Source: Coenobita brevimanus
Lineage: Eukaryota > Arthropoda > Malacostraca > Decapoda > Coenobitidae
Assembly (NCBI GenBank): GCA_032717465.1
Contig: JAVRFU010000175.1
Span: forward strand, 18,501-82,500
Direction of reading: 5' to 3'
Length of the DNA stretch: 64,000 nt
Below, piece by piece: positions 35,060 to 47,083 of this stretch (its first letter is position 1; each line of letters begins with the position of its first letter). The notes below the pieces were generated by a model, which saw only the letters and a program-made list of their open reading frames with translations, ran no database searches and was not told the origin of the DNA. The position numbers and the translations under genes were made by a program.

Positions 35060-37097
35060 TCGTTTCGTTTCGTCGTTTCGTTTTTAAAGGCTCCAACATG
35101 CTTGCATGTGTCGGCCTTGGTCACCTAATGGCGGCTCTCCACGCTGCACGATCCATTGCAGCCTCACTGTTCAGTCCCTTAACCCTAAGGTCACACTTAA
35201 TGACCTCGTCCCATGTCTTTCTCGGTCTACCCCTCATAACCCCACCCCCAATATTAACACCTCTCACTTTCCTCACCCAATTATCATCCCCCATCCTCTC
35301 CACATGTCCAAACCAACTCAATCTACCTCTCCTCATCACAACACCAATACACTCCAGTCCCATCCTACCTCTCAACTCTTCCATTGTAAACCCAGCCCCT
35401 CCAGGCCTTGGACGCAGGGACGCACTGCACATCCACCTAATCTTTGTCATTTCTGTACGTCTGAGCCGGCGAATGTCTTCTTCCTTCACTGCCCAGGTCT
35501 CACTGCCATACAGCATTACACTCCTAACACATGCTGCATACAAAGACCCCTTAGCACGTAGGGAGAGCCCTCTCAATGTCAGGAGAGGCAAGAGCTCCCT
35601 GAACTTCTTCCAACCACTTCTCACCCTAGCCACAGAGCTAGCTCCAGCCCCACCTCCAGCACACAACATGTCTCCCAAATAACAAAACTCTTCCGCACAC
35701 TCAAGGGATTCACCAGCAAGTTCAATCCTTTCACGTCTGACGATCTCCACCTGCTCACCCCGGCACGCCGTACACATAAAATCAGCATTATCTCGCAGTC
35801 TACCTCTGATACCACTACATCTCTTATGTACCCATTTATCACCCACACCGCACAAGATGGAATTACTTCCCACGCCCTCGTGGCAAACTGCACATGGCCA
35901 CTCTCCCTCGTCTTTGACAGTACCGCCACCAACCCTAGATATCATCACTTTTGTTTTATCTGCATTTACCCTTAAACCCTTTTGCCCCATACCATCTCTC
36001 CACTTCCTAAACCTTTCTTCCGCCTCCCTTTCATTCTCTGCAATCAACACCAAATCATCAGCATACAACAACTCCCACGGGAGTCCGTTTCTAAAGTCAC
36101 ATGAAAGGGCTTCAAGTACCATGATAAACAACATGGGACTCAAGACTGACCCCTGATGCACACCAACATTCACGGAAAACTCATCACTCAAATCTCCATT
36201 CACTCTCACCTGGGTGTGAGCACCCACATACATGGCCATAACCACCTCAACCAGCCACTCCAAGCCAAGCTTTCTCATTGCCCACTTCACCACCTCTCTA
36301 GGGACTCTGTCAAAGGCCTTTTCCAAATCAACAAAAACAAAATAAAGATCCCTTCTCCTACCAATATATTTTTCCTGAAGCTGTCCAACAATGAATATGG
36401 CATCAGTGGTCCCCCTACCTGGCATAAACCCAAACTGCATCTCATCAGTATTCACTCTTTCTCTAATCATACCTTCTAAAACTCTCTCCATTACCTTCAT
36501 TATCTGATCTAAAAGCTTTATACCTCTATAATTTCCTCTTTCCAGGGCATCACCCTTCCCTTTATACACATTTACAATTACACTCTTCAGCCAATCATCT
36601 GGGACAACACACTCATAAATAATCCTATTTATCAGGTCAGTGACTAAACTCACCCCTATATCGCCTGAGGCCTTCAACATTTCGGCAGTCAACCCAGACA
36701 TACCTGCTGCCTTCCCCACCCTCATCCTGCCTATTGCCTCACTCACAGTAGCAGTATCAATCAAAGGCCAAGGGCCAGACACTGGATCTGCTGGCTCCAA
36801 ACCTTCCCTGTCCCAGTCAAACTCCTCATTCAACAACCGGTTATAATGCACTCTCCATGCATCTTTAATATCCTCACTGTTCACCACTACCCTTCCTTCA
36901 TCATTCTTCACACACTGCTCACCTATGATATCCCGATTATCCCTCTTCACCTGACCTGCCACCCTAAATATATTTTTCCTTTCCCCATGGTTTAGGTTAT
37001 CAAGTAATTGTCTCTGTGACTCAGACTTTGCCCTGTATACCTCTCTCCTAGCCCTATGCTTGGCAGCCAAATATTCCTCTTTGCTACCACCCTTCTT
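35060..37097 (-). mobile_element. LINE family C, 5'-truncated, inside Tigger-like element
   Basis: Begins on the plus strand with a TTTCG array, the reverse complement of the GAAAC tail, and ends near 37097. A short TTTCAAT repeat lies at both borders. The body is one open frame (35121-37070). Confidence 0.85.
35121..37070 (-). CDS. LINE C ORF, uninterrupted RT with PHD-like finger
   Basis: The frame is open for 649 codons, though the true start is lost by 5' truncation. In order: linker, RT motifs (NYRGIKLL, GFMPGRGTTDAIF, VDLEKAFDRVPR, GVHQGSVLSPMLF, LLYADD), PHD-like finger (about 35760-35905), and the C-terminal GRLSWFGHVERM domain. The fourth zinc ligand is lost: CGVGDKW here against CGVCDKW in the copy at 24835, a change at 35841-35843. 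The polymerase is intact on paper, but endonuclease is missing. It is about 95% or more like the 23233 copy by eye. Confidence 0.8.
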   Translation of the reverse strand: MAAKHRARREVYRAKSESQRQLLDNLNHGERKNIFRVAGQVKRDNRDIIGEQCVKNDEGRVVVNSEDIKDAWRVHYNRLLNEEFDWDREGLEPADPVSGPWPLIDTATVSEAIGRMRVGKAAGMSGLTAEMLKASGDIGVSLVTDLINRIIYECVVPDDWLKSVIVNVYKGKGDALERGNYRGIKLLDQIMKVMERVLEGMIRERVNTDEMQFGFMPGRGTTDAIFIVGQLQEKYIGRRRDLYFVFVDLEKAFDRVPREVVKWAMRKLGLEWLVEVVMAMYVGAHTQVRVNGDLSDEFSVNVGVHQGSVLSPMLFIMVLEALSCDFRNGLPWELLYADDLVLIAENEREAEERFRKWRDGMGQKGLRVNADKTKVMISRVGGGTVKDEGEWPCAVCHEGVGSNSILCGVGDKWVHKRCSGIRGRLRDNADFMCTACRGEQVEIVRRERIELAGESLECAEEFCYLGDMLCAGGGAGASSVARVRSGWKKFRELLPLLTLRGLSLRAKGSLYAACVRSVMLYGSETWAVKEEDIRRLRRTEMTKIRWMCSASLRPRPGGAGFTMEELRGRMGLECIGVVMRRGRLSWFGHVERMGDDNWVRKVRGVNIGGGVMRGRPRKTWDEVIKCDLRVKGLNSEAAMDRAAWRAAIR

Positions 37098-37130
37098 TCA
37101 ATGTAGCTAAAATTAACTAGAGTGTGTTAT

Positions 37131-37193
37131 GTTTAGAAAGTGGAATTATGAGTGCAAAGACTTTTAGAAAGTGGAATTATGAGTGCAAAGACT
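37131..37193. repeat. Tandem duplication of about 31 bases
   Basis: The segment TTTTAGAAAGTGGAATTATG and the following eleven bases occur twice in a row in the Tigger-like sequence between the two LINEs. Confidence 0.85.
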
Positions 37194-37281
37194 TTAAGTG
37201 CTGAGTGCAACACTTATTTCATAAAGTTACAATGGAGCATAAGTAAGACAAGAGTGCACAGTGTTAAGAGAATGGACTTCT

Positions 37282-39368
37282 ATCTATCTATCTATTGCCA
37301 GACGCCTCCATCCCGTTTGGGGTGGCCACAAACAAATTGCCTCCAAGTCGCCCTGTCCCCCGCCATTTCACTGCCCTGCTCCCAACTCACACTCCCCTCT
37401 CTCATATACCTCTCCACCCTATCCCTCCATCTCATCCTCGGCCGCCCCCTCCCTCTTCCCCCCTCCACCTCACTCACATACACTCTCTTCGTCAGTCTTT
37501 CACCCTCCATCCTCTCCACATGGCCAAACCACCTCAGTGTGTTCCTCATAACGCTTCCTATCACATCCACATCCAAACCACAACGCTCCTTTATATCCTC
37601 ATTCGTCAGTCTGTCTCTCCATGTGACTCCACAAGCTCTTCTTAAATAACTCATTTCCACTGCTCTCACTCTTGACTTGTGTCCTTCCAACAACGTCCAA
37701 GCTTCACTTCCATACGTTAGAGTTGGTATCACAATACTGTCATGTAGTAACTTTTTCACTTCCATGCTCACTTCCCTGTTTCTTATCACTGCTTTCAAAG
37801 AACCAGCAACCTTTCTTCCCTGCTGTACCCTTTCAAGCACTTCACCCTCCAAACTTCCATCCTTACTCATCACACTACCCAAGTACTTAAACGTACTCAC
37901 ATTTTCCAATTCCTCACCATCCAACCTCGCTGTACATTCACTGACTTCACCTCTCTCAAAGACCATCACTTTACTCTTCCCTACATTCACCTTTAGATTC
38001 CGTTTCTTACACACTCTCCCAAACTCATCCACCAAGCCTTGCAGCTCCCCTTCGTCTTCACTCAACAACACAGTATCATCTGCAAACAACAGTACAGGGA
38101 GTTTCCAAACACTATCCTCTCTCACCAGGGCCACTCCAACATCCACTACCCTACCTTGTACCTCTTTTATTACCCTATCCATGTACAGATTGAACAACCA
38201 TGGAGACATGACACATCCCTGTTTCAACCCAACTTTCAAAGAGAAAAATTCACTTAGTTCACCATCCACACGCACTGCAGCCTTCGCACCATTGTACATA
38301 CTCTTCACAGCATTCAACAACTTCCCATCTACTCCATATATTCTTAACACTTTCCACAATCCTTGTCTATCCACCCTGTCATATGCTTTCTCCAAATCCA
38401 TGAAAGCCCCATACAACTTCTTTCCCTTCTCTAGAAACTTTTCCACTAAAGATCTAAGAATGAATATCTGATCTACACAACCTCTTCCCTTCCTAAAGCC
38501 TCCCTGTTCTTCTCCAACTAATTTCTCTGTTCTTTCTCTAACTCTGTCAATAAGTATCCTACCATACACTTTTCCTATTATACTAAGAAGACAAATGCCC
38601 CTATGATTACCACACACTTCTTTTTCCCCTTTTCCTTTGTACAAGGGAATAATTATACCTGACTTCCAATCCTCCGGGACTCTACCTTCCTCCCAGGCCA
38701 ATCTGCACATCTTCCACATCCATTCTACTACTATCTCTCCCCCATGCTTCAGCATTTCACCACACACTCCATCAATTCCTGGGGCTTTCCCCAATTTAAC
38801 TTTCTTCATTGCTTCCACAACTTCTATCCTACTGATTTCTTCCTGTCTTCTCACCTCCCTCCTTCTCCCAGCCATTCCCCAGCCACTTATACTCGCATTA
38901 CTTCCATCCTCTATGTTCAACAATTCCTTAAAGTGTTCTCTCCATCTGCTCACTTTTTCTCCTTTCTCCACTAGTAATCTACCATTTTTATCTTTCACTC
39001 CCCTGCTAACTTCACTTCCACCCTGTCTTACTCTTTTCTCCTCTTTCCAGAACATTTTCTTACAGTCCCTCCACTTTACACTCAAATTCCTTCCAAATTC
39101 CTCATCCACTCTCTTCTTACTCTCTCTTACTAATCTTTTCACCTCTCTCTTTCTTTCTACATATAACTCTCTCTTCCGCCTCTCAACTTCTTCCACGCCC
39201 CTATTTCTCATCCATTCATTGTATGCTTTCTTCTTTTGTGCCACAGCCTGTCTCACCTCTTCAGTCCACCACGCTGTTCCTTGCACCCCCCTCCGTCTTC
39301 ACTTCCTTCCACACACCACATCACATGCTGCACATATTTCTTCTGTAAATATCCTACACACACCTTCC
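37282..39368 (-). mobile_element. LINE family B insertion with target-site duplication
   Basis: Flanked by ATGGACTTCT at 37272-37281 and 39369-39378. On the plus strand it starts with a TATC array (the 3' tail) and ends in the linker upstream of the RT, so the 5' endonuclease region is truncated. Confidence 0.85.
37292..39286 (-). CDS. LINE B ORF, uninterrupted reverse transcriptase
   Basis: The frame is open for 664 codons. Residues 1-200 are a charged linker; from about 215 come WKSGIIIPLYKGKG, NHRGICLLSIIGKVYGRI, GGFRKGRGCVDQIF, FMDLEKAYDRVDR, LKQGCVMSPWLFN, and near 395 the catalytic LLFADD. The last part (about 590) holds LRWFGHVERM and a GRGRPRMRWRD basic segment. The element lacks the endonuclease because of 5' truncation. 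No PHD finger is present, unlike LINE C. Its good state and exact flanking repeats imply a recent event. Confidence 0.85.
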   Translation of the reverse strand: MQGTAWWTEEVRQAVAQKKKAYNEWMRNRGVEEVERRKRELYVERKREVKRLVRESKKRVDEEFGRNLSVKWRDCKKMFWKEEKRVRQGGSEVSRGVKDKNGRLLVEKGEKVSRWREHFKELLNIEDGSNASISGWGMAGRRREVRRQEEISRIEVVEAMKKVKLGKAPGIDGVCGEMLKHGGEIVVEWMWKMCRLAWEEGRVPEDWKSGIIIPLYKGKGEKEVCGNHRGICLLSIIGKVYGRILIDRVRERTEKLVGEEQGGFRKGRGCVDQIFILRSLVEKFLEKGKKLYGAFMDLEKAYDRVDRQGLWKVLRIYGVDGKLLNAVKSMYNGAKAAVRVDGELSEFFSLKVGLKQGCVMSPWLFNLYMDRVIKEVQGRVVDVGVALVREDSVWKLPVLLFADDTVLLSEDEGELQGLVDEFGRVCKKRNLKVNVGKSKVMVFERGEVSECTARLDGEELENVSTFKYLGSVMSKDGSLEGEVLERVQQGRKVAGSLKAVIRNREVSMEVKKLLHDSIVIPTLTYGSEAWTLLEGHKSRVRAVEMSYLRRACGVTWRDRLTNEDIKERCGLDVDVIGSVMRNTLRWFGHVERMEGERLTKRVYVSEVEGGRGRGRPRMRWRDRVERYMREGSVSWEQGSEMAGDRATWRQFVCGHPKRDGGVWQ

Positions 39369-40160
39369 ATGGACTTCTGAGTGCAAATGACTAAGTTCAG
39401 TGCAAGACTTCATGAACAGTGTACTGCAAGTGCTTCAGGAAATCCTTCTTACTGTCAGAGTCTGACAGGAGGCGGTTATTCATGGAGATGGCCAGGGACT
39501 TGCTGTAAGTACCCAGAATGTTTCATATTGTACTGTACTGTATTTTCCATACTGTACTTACCTCTAACACCTCATTTCACTCTTTTATGTCTCTTATTGG
39601 TGTGAATAGGGTATTAGGTGCTATGCATGTGTGGTAGGGAGGTATTTCTCTGAGTTAGGGTCCATAAGTACCAGTCCAGGAGCCAGGGACTTGTTGTAAG
39701 TACCCAGAATGTTTAATATTGTATAAACTCACCTCTAAAACCTAATTTTATGGTTCTTTTGCATTTATTTCAGTCTTTTATGTCCCTTATTGGTGTGATT
39801 TGGGTCTTAAATAGGTGCTATGCATGTCCAGAGGGAGTTGTATAGGTGTTTTTCTGAGTTAGGGTCCATAAGTACAAGTCCAGGAGGCTGGTGCCCACTA
39901 TCCGGACAGGACCACTTTCCGGACATGCCTTTGGCTCTATTATGTCGGATAGTGGAGGGATTACTGTATCATATTATTTTGAGTACATGGTGCATAGTAG
40001 TTTAATGACAAACTTGAAAAAAAGAAAGTTGCACGAGTATGGGCAACAGCCTAATAGATTGGTCTCCAGTGCACAGGTATTGGTATTGGTAGTAGTATCG
40101 GTATCGGCCCAATTTTGTGGTATCGGTATCGGTCAAAATTTTGGTATTGGTACATCTCTA

Positions 40161-40720
40161 TAGTCTATACCCATTATCATCACCATATTGTGGGACAATT
40201 ACTAATCCTGTTCACATTCATCATCAATTTATGACAGATTTCTAATAAAACTGTACATGTTCATCATCTTTGCTTCCATTATTTTACACTAATATACAGT
40301 CTGTGAACTACTTAATGTTAGGGTTATATAAATCTGTCATACCTGATGACAGTGGAGGCTTTCGGGGCAGGCAAATTGGACAAATACTCAAGGCTCCCTC
40401 ACAAAGGACACCTCCAAATTTGGCTAGTAACACAACATTAATGAAAGATATTTTAACACAATTTTGGTTTTCATTCATTAACACCACAGTTATGCAAAAT
40501 ATATTAGAACCTGGACCGGTCATGCAATCTGGACAGCTTCTGGGTTTAACAGAATTTTTCCAGTACATGGGAATTTAGTCCAATAGCTCCTCAATTCTGA
40601 TAACAGCAAATTCCAGTCTATTGAAGTCCGTTATATTGAGGTTTTGCTGCATTACTGTACTTTTGAATCATCATTCTGGCGAATTATCACATAGCGAACA
40701 GTGATACAGCGAAATGTTGA
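40161..40720. mobile_element. Fragment of a Tigger-like MITE family
   Basis: Bases 40510-40645 match the right half of the MITE at 44527-44958 (GTCCGTTATATTGAGGTTTT shared). The left end is missing or unrecognised. The rest of the stretch shows nothing clear. Confidence 0.5.
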
Positions 40721-40724
40721 ATGC

Positions 40725-43245
40725 AAGTTTATTCGACACCCATCATACCAGATCATCAGGATGGACAGACAGGAGGAGGCAGCACCAGCAGGTGGAGCAA
40801 CAATCTTCATAAAAAAAAAGGAATAGAGATAAAGGAGAGCACAGTTACTCATTTATCAAGCCATTTAGCAGAAGAGACAGTATGGTGTGAGGTCAGATGC
40901 AAAGGGTGGCAAGTATAGTATTAGGAGCCATCTACAGAACCCCACCCCATGATATATAGAAAACAATGCCAGGATCTGTGATGTAACCAGAGAGGGCAGA
41001 GATATACTGTGGCAGAAATAAGAAAATATTCACATGTGGCAACTTTAATTACAGTGACATAAACTGGGAAAAAAACACAGTATGAGAAGGCACACACAGC
41101 TATGGTTAAGCAACCATTTTCCTGGACTTGGTTGCTGACCGCTTCTTTGCACAGCATGTACAAGACTTGACACACCTCAGTGAGACAGATAATCTGTCCA
41201 GGTTAGGCCTAATATTCTCTAAATCTGAGAATGAGGTAGATGTAAAGTATCTAGCTCCCTTAGGTTGCAGCAAGCATGTGGTGTTATTATTCACCTTCCA
41301 TGGAGAGAACAAGCAACAGTCAAGTGAAAGTACATCACAAAGATTAAATTATCATAAGGCAGACAAAGAACAGATGAAAGCTGTTTGGAGAGATTCACTG
41401 GGATGGATATCCCAGATACTGATGAAATTTGGGGCAAATTTCTAGAGACACACAGAAGTGTAGTCAATCACATGTATTAACATATAGCAACAGGAAACAG
41501 TGCACTAGGCCTAAGTGGATGAACAACAGACTCCAGGCAATAACTGAGAAGGAAGAAGCATGGCAGAACTACCAACAAAGAACGACACCCCAATGAAGCC
41601 AAATATATGTTTCAGTCAGAAACCGAGCTACAGCTGAGGTACAGTAAGCTAAATTCAACTGTAAAAAGAAGGTAGCATTGGACTCCATGGAAAACACAAT
41701 GCACTTCTGGGCCTACATCATGTCTAAGACAAACATACAGGAAAAGGTGATGAGATTACAGATACCAAAGGGCAAACTGACCAGCACACACAGGGACATA
41801 GCAGAAACCATGAACTGGCCTTTCACCAGAGTATTTGTTCGAGAAGATGTGGCACAGGCTCTCCCAGTCCTGGCCAAAACATCAGGGGGTGCAGAATTAC
41901 TGTCAGAATCAATTCACAAAGAAACTGTGGGCAAGATACTCTTTTCACTTAACGAAAACAAATGCCCTGGCCTAGATGGTATCTCACCATTTAAATCCTG
42001 TGCTGAAGTCCTGTGCTACAGACCTACTCATATCTTCCAGTCCTCTATGAATACTGGCACAGTAGCACATGACTGGAAAGGGCGAACATCACACCAATTT
42101 TCAAAAAAGGATGTAGGAGCGACCCCTTTAACTACAGACCTGTGTCCTTAACCAGCACTGTATCTAAAGAGATGGGAAGCCTGATCAGAAATGAGATAGT
42201 CAGCCACCTCAAAAGGAATAACATTGTGTTGGATGCCCAACAGGAGTTCAGGGGTAAGAGGAACTGTGACAAACTTGCTGACATACTTGGAGGACATCAC
42301 TGATGCAGTGGATAAAAAGGAATGTGTCGACGCAAACTACCTGGACTCGAGAAGGCATTTGATAAGGTACTGCATAAAAGGCTGATCATTAGGATGAACT
42401 CTCAGGAGATCAGAGGATCTACAAAAAGGTGGCTGGCAAACTTCCTGGCTAACCAATCCCACAGAATCTCAATAAGAGGTAGTTACTTGGACTGGCTACC
42501 AGTGCATGGTGGAGTACCACACAAATCAGTAGTAGCTCTGTCCTCTTCATTGCATATATCAACAACCTGGTCTCAAGCCTTGAATCACAGGCTAGCCTGT
42601 TTGCCAATGATGCAAAGATTTACAGGAAGATAAAGACCCAAGTGGATGTAGATGCACTGCAGAGGGTCATGGACAGGCTAGAGGGCTGGAGCAGACATTG
42701 CCCTTCAGGAGCCAGAACAAACAATATGACAACATCCTGAATGGAATTGCCTCAGACAAGTCTGCAGTAGAAAAGGACCTCGGAATAGTGGTCTCAGGGG
42801 ATCTCAAGTCCTCAACACACGCAGCCACGGTGGCAGCGATAGCAAACAGCAGACTCTGTATAATTAAGAGAAACTTTGACTACCTGAACAAAGAGATTCC
42901 CCAATCACTATGAAGAGAGATGCACAGCCCTAGGACTGCAGATGCTGAAGGATCAAAGGGGGCATGGGGATATGATAAAAGTTTTTAAGATCCTCCACGG
43001 TTATGATGAAGTCCCCGCCTCCAGTTTCTTCGAACTGATCACCACAAAACTGAGAGGCCACTCCTTCAAGCTAGCCAAACCTGAACACTAGAGAACAACA
43101 TTGAAGGGCAACTGGTTCCCCATCCACACCATTGACAAGTAGAATGCTCTACCTGACCATGTTCTCAGAGCACCAACCATAGCTGCGTTTAAATCCAGAT
43201 ATGGTAAGCAAATGGGTATAACACATTGGTAAGGATCACACAGTC
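40725..43245 (+). pseudogene. CR1-like LINE pseudogene
   Basis: Scattered plus-strand frames give, in order, an endonuclease remnant (40900-41090), the linker (41678-42150) with NENKCPGLDGIS, RT pieces (LEKAFDKVLHKRL near 42340, then a degenerate GVPHKSVV), EKDLGIVVSGDLKSSTHA (42698-42913), and an ending IAAFKSRYG. This order and the EKDLG-V-V motif are typical of CR1/L2-type elements. At least six frameshifts or stops; no intact domain. It is much older than the LINE B and C copies. Confidence 0.7.
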
Positions 43246-44075
43246 AGTGGAGGTGGGGACTATACGAGAAGATCTCTTCTTATTCCCCCACTAAATCTGA
43301 CTAGGTAAGCCAGACTTTATGCACTCACCATCTCCATTAGCTTGGTCTTTTACTCCAAAGCTCTATCCATCTGCAGGTCATGGTCCATCGCCAGGTTAGC
43401 CATGTGTTTGGCAGTCTATGATGTCTCCCAGGTGCTTCATGGTAAGCTCCTTGACTGGCAATGGCTCACATCATTAGCAACTGCTCCATTTTCTCCAATA
43501 TGTCATCACAGAAGTGAGCTGCCTGCACCCATGCAGCAGATACAGTGCCTGCTGCCATATCCACACTTTTACATACGATTTAAGTGTAGTGCATATGGTA
43601 GAGGATGAGAGGTTAAAGACAGCACAGGCAGGACACACACTCACTAGGCTTGTGATGAGTCACAATTTCCAGATTCATGGCTAAAATAATAGGCACATTA
43701 ACATGCCTGGTGGGCACTAGGATTAACAGAATGGAAGAAGAAAAAGTGACAGGAATGGGAAACCAAGAAGGTGGAAGGAAGATGTGAAAAACATTTCAAC
43801 AACACACAACTAAGCATCTAAGAAGGTGAGAAGCATGTATGGAATGGTAAACAATGAAAGTGGTGTATATGTGAGATGAATTACTGTCAATTATCTATAG
43901 CTGGCAAGGCATGAGGCAACTAAGTTAAACCACATGGTAATCTGCAATGGTCTGAATATGGTTATCACAAACTTATATCGATGCAGTCTAGTGCATACAC
44001 CATGACTGAGGCAGTCAATAAAAAAAAAAAAAGGGGGAAGGGCAGAGGGATACCTACTGGTCTTGAGTACAGTCT
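43246..44075. other. Stretch without recognised features
   Basis: No long frame, repeat border or splice-supported exon seen; a short A run lies near 44025. Confidence 0.4.
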
Positions 44076-44526
44076 ATCTATCTATAGCCCGACGCCCTAA
44101 TCCCGCAAAGGGTGGCCGCAGACAAAACACCTCCAAGTAGCTCTGTCACCCACCATTTGACTACCATCCCCCCAGCTCACTCCCCCCTCCCTCATATACC
44201 TCTCAACTCCATCCCTCCACCTCATCCTCGGTCTTCCCCTTGCTCTCCCTCCCTCCACCTCACCTACATACACCCTCTTAGTTAGTCTTTCATTCTCCAT
44301 TCTCTTCACATGTCCAAACCACCTCAGTGTATTTCTCCTAATCTTCTCAGCCACATCTACATCTACCCCACAGCATTCCTTCACTTCTTCATTCGTCAAC
44401 CTGTCCCTCCACGTCACTCCACATGCTCCTCTCAAGTAACTCATTTCCACTGCTCTTACTCTTGACTTGTTCCCCTCTAGCAAGGTCCAAGCCTCGCTTC
44501 CATACGTCAGAGTAGGGATCACAATA

Positions 44527-44958
44527 CAGTAAGACCTCACTATAACGGACTAATTGGGGCCCAAGCCATTCTAAAAAAATGCAAAATTCCAATAAAAGCC
44601 ACATCCGGACTTCCCCCTGCTAACTTGACTTTTTCCGATATATCAAACATTAGTCCGGATCTCGTAAACAGTTTTTAAACTGTTTTGACTACCACTACAG
44701 TACTGTACTGTGTTATAACATCACTCCATTAATCAAATGGTATAGTATATATAATAATACTGTACTGTACAGTGATAAACATGTCTTTTATTTACCTTAT
44801 TGTGGTGAACATACCTGAAGTGGTCAGGCAGTCTGGACTGCTTCTGCCTTTATCAGACTTATTCCGATATACTGTATAGGAATTTAGTCCGGTAGCTCCT
44901 CGAGTCCGATAAAAGCAAATTCCGGTCTATTGAAGTCCGTTATATTGAGGTTTTACTG
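44527..44958. mobile_element. Tigger-like MITE in LINE B
   Basis: The 432-base element has ends CAGTAAGACCTCACTATAAC and, inverted, CAGTAAAACCTCAATATAAC, with TA on both sides (44525-44526, 44959-44960). The LINE B sequence is continuous across it. Confidence 0.85.
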
Positions 44959-45401
44959 TACTATCCTGCAGTGACTTCTTAACTTCCATACTTACCTCCT
45001 TATTTCTCATCACTGCTTTCAGTGAACCAATAACCTTCCTTCCCTGCTGTACCCTTTCAATGACTTCATCCCCCAAATGTTCCATCCTTACTCATCACAC
45101 TACCCAAGTACTTGAATGCATTCAAATTCTCCATATCCTCACCATCCAACCTCACTGTGCATTCTGTGACTTCATTCCTCTCAAACACCATAACTTTACT
45201 CTTGTTTACATTAACTTTCAGATTCCCCTTCCTACACACTGTCCCAAATTCATTCACCAAACCTTGCAACTCCCATTCATCTTTACTCAGCAAACAGCAA
45301 CACCGGAATCTTCCACATCTCACCCTCATTCATTAGAGCCACCCCTACATCCACTGCCCTACTTTGCACCTCCTTTACAACCCCATCCATGTATATATTA
45401 A

Positions 45402-45721
45402 CCCCTATCCGCCGGCTGACATGTATACAAGTCACGATTTTGGGCACGCAGCAAAGCTGGTTGACGTGTATAGACACAGGCATCTTCCCACTACCCTTTG
45501 AACTTTAAGTTATCCTTACTCATCGAGGGGATCACCTAAAGACGTGGGGATACTTTCATTTGAAAGAGGAAGAGTTGGTCATTATTATGTATCTTTAATT
45601 TTTTCTCTAGCTGTTATAGTTTGGCAGGTATTAGGGTTTAAATTAAGGGTATTTTTTTCCATCAGGGATATCCCCCCTAGGGAGAAGCGTGCAACATCGG
45701 AAAACCCCTGGCATGTAGGGG
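45402..45721. mobile_element. piggyBac-type MITE in LINE B
   Basis: The 320-base element is flanked by TTAA (45398-45401, 45722-45725). Its ends start CCCCTATCCGCCGGC and, inverted, CCCCTACATGCCAGG. Removing it and one TTAA restores the LINE B sequence seen near 38180. Confidence 0.85.
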
Positions 45722-46308
45722 TTAAACAGCCATGGAGACATCACACAACACTGTTTCAGTCCCACATTTAGATCAAAGAACTCACTCAGTTCACCATCCA
45801 CTAGCACCATAGCCCTAGCTCCTTCGTACATACTCTTCACAGCACTCAACAATTTCCCCTCCACTCCATATATTCTTAATACCTTCCAAATACCTTGCAT
45901 ATCTATTCTGTCATAAGCCTTCTCCAAGACCATGATGGCAGCATACACTTTCTTTCTCTTCTCTAGATACTTCTCCACTAAACATAGAACAAATACCCCG
46001 GTATCTGATCTACACACCCTTTTCCCTTCCTAAATCCCCCTTGTTCTTCTCCAACTAGCTCCTCTGTCATATGCCTAACCCTATCAATGAGTATTCTACC
46101 ATATATTTTGCCAGTCACACTAAGAAGGCAAATACCCCTATGGTTACCATATACTTCTCTCTCCCTTTTTCCATTGTATAAAGGAATAATTATACCTAAT
46201 TTCCAGTCCTCTGGAACCCTTCCCTCTTCCCAGGCCAATCTATGCAACTTCCATATCCACTCCACTACAATCTCACCGCCATACTTCAGCATTTCACCAC
46301 AAACTCAT

Positions 46309-47037
46309 TATAAAAAAAAACACTGAGCCCACAATACTACCATAAATTATGCATTAACATATAGCCTAGCACACATACTGTATTATAAACATCATACTGG
46401 TACATATTATACATACATGAGATGCTGCCATTCTGGGGGAGGATGACGGTTGATGCAGCAAATCGTGTCAACCTGAAAAGTGCCATCACACTATACATTA
46501 ATGGATTTTTTTTGTATTTGTATATTCTTCCTCTGTTCATCCTGTCTAAAAATAAGAAAAAAAAATAAAAAATAAAAAATTATATTATAAACATCAGCAT
46601 TTCAAAAGTTGCAAAAATGCATAAATCCAAAAATAGGTATACTATTAATCAATCTCATCAGCTTTACACACAAACCATGACAAATGGCTAGCTGTACTGT
46701 TGGCTTTCATTTTGTTTCTGTCCAAGGTCAGTTAGTCACTGGGTGTTCCAGCCCTAACCTAACCAAATAGGAATTATTTACTTGCTGGCAAACACAAGGT
46801 ATGCAGTTATTTGTGTCTTCTTTGGGTTTCTCTCAACAGCAACAACTTTTTCATTCAGAGAATTACTAATAACAGAAATGAGGCGGCTGAAACACATACA
46901 GTACAAGACAAATTTACATTGGCTTGATGAACCCAACCCAGCATCCTGTCCTAGCTTTTCAAGATCAGGTTTAGTGGCAGTCTGGATAGTTAATATCATG
47001 GAGAGGGTTGTGGACCCCACAGTTAGGAACCAAGGGA

Positions 47038-47083
<46 letters not shown>

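Larger units (their letters stand above)
34631..39966. mobile_element. Tigger-like element split by two LINE insertions
   Basis: Ends CAGTAATTCCCGTACTATC and, inverted, CAGTAATCCCTCCACTATC are flanked by TA at 34629-34630 and 39967-39968. TCCGGACA motifs occur near both ends. LINE C (35060-37097) and LINE B (37282-39368) make up nearly all the content. Confidence 0.8.
34418..40160. mobile_element. hAT-type element split by nested insertions
   Basis: Ends TAGAGATGTACC and, inverted, the same 12 bases, are flanked by 8-base near-repeats CAGTCCAT (34410-34417) and TAGTCTAT (40161-40168). Subterminal GTATCGGTATCGG repeats occur on both sides, typical of hAT ends. A Tigger-like element occupies 34631-39966. 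Confidence 0.75.
44076..46308 (-). mobile_element. LINE family B, older copy broken by two MITEs
   Basis: Starts with a TCTA array at 44076. The minus strand encodes pieces of the family B protein: C-terminal TLRWFGHVKRMENERL (44097-44540), RT end (45066-45483), and the RT core (45643-46292). Two DNA elements interrupt it at 44527-44958 and 45402-45721, and it also has its own frameshifts. The 5' end is at about 46308. Confidence 0.8.
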
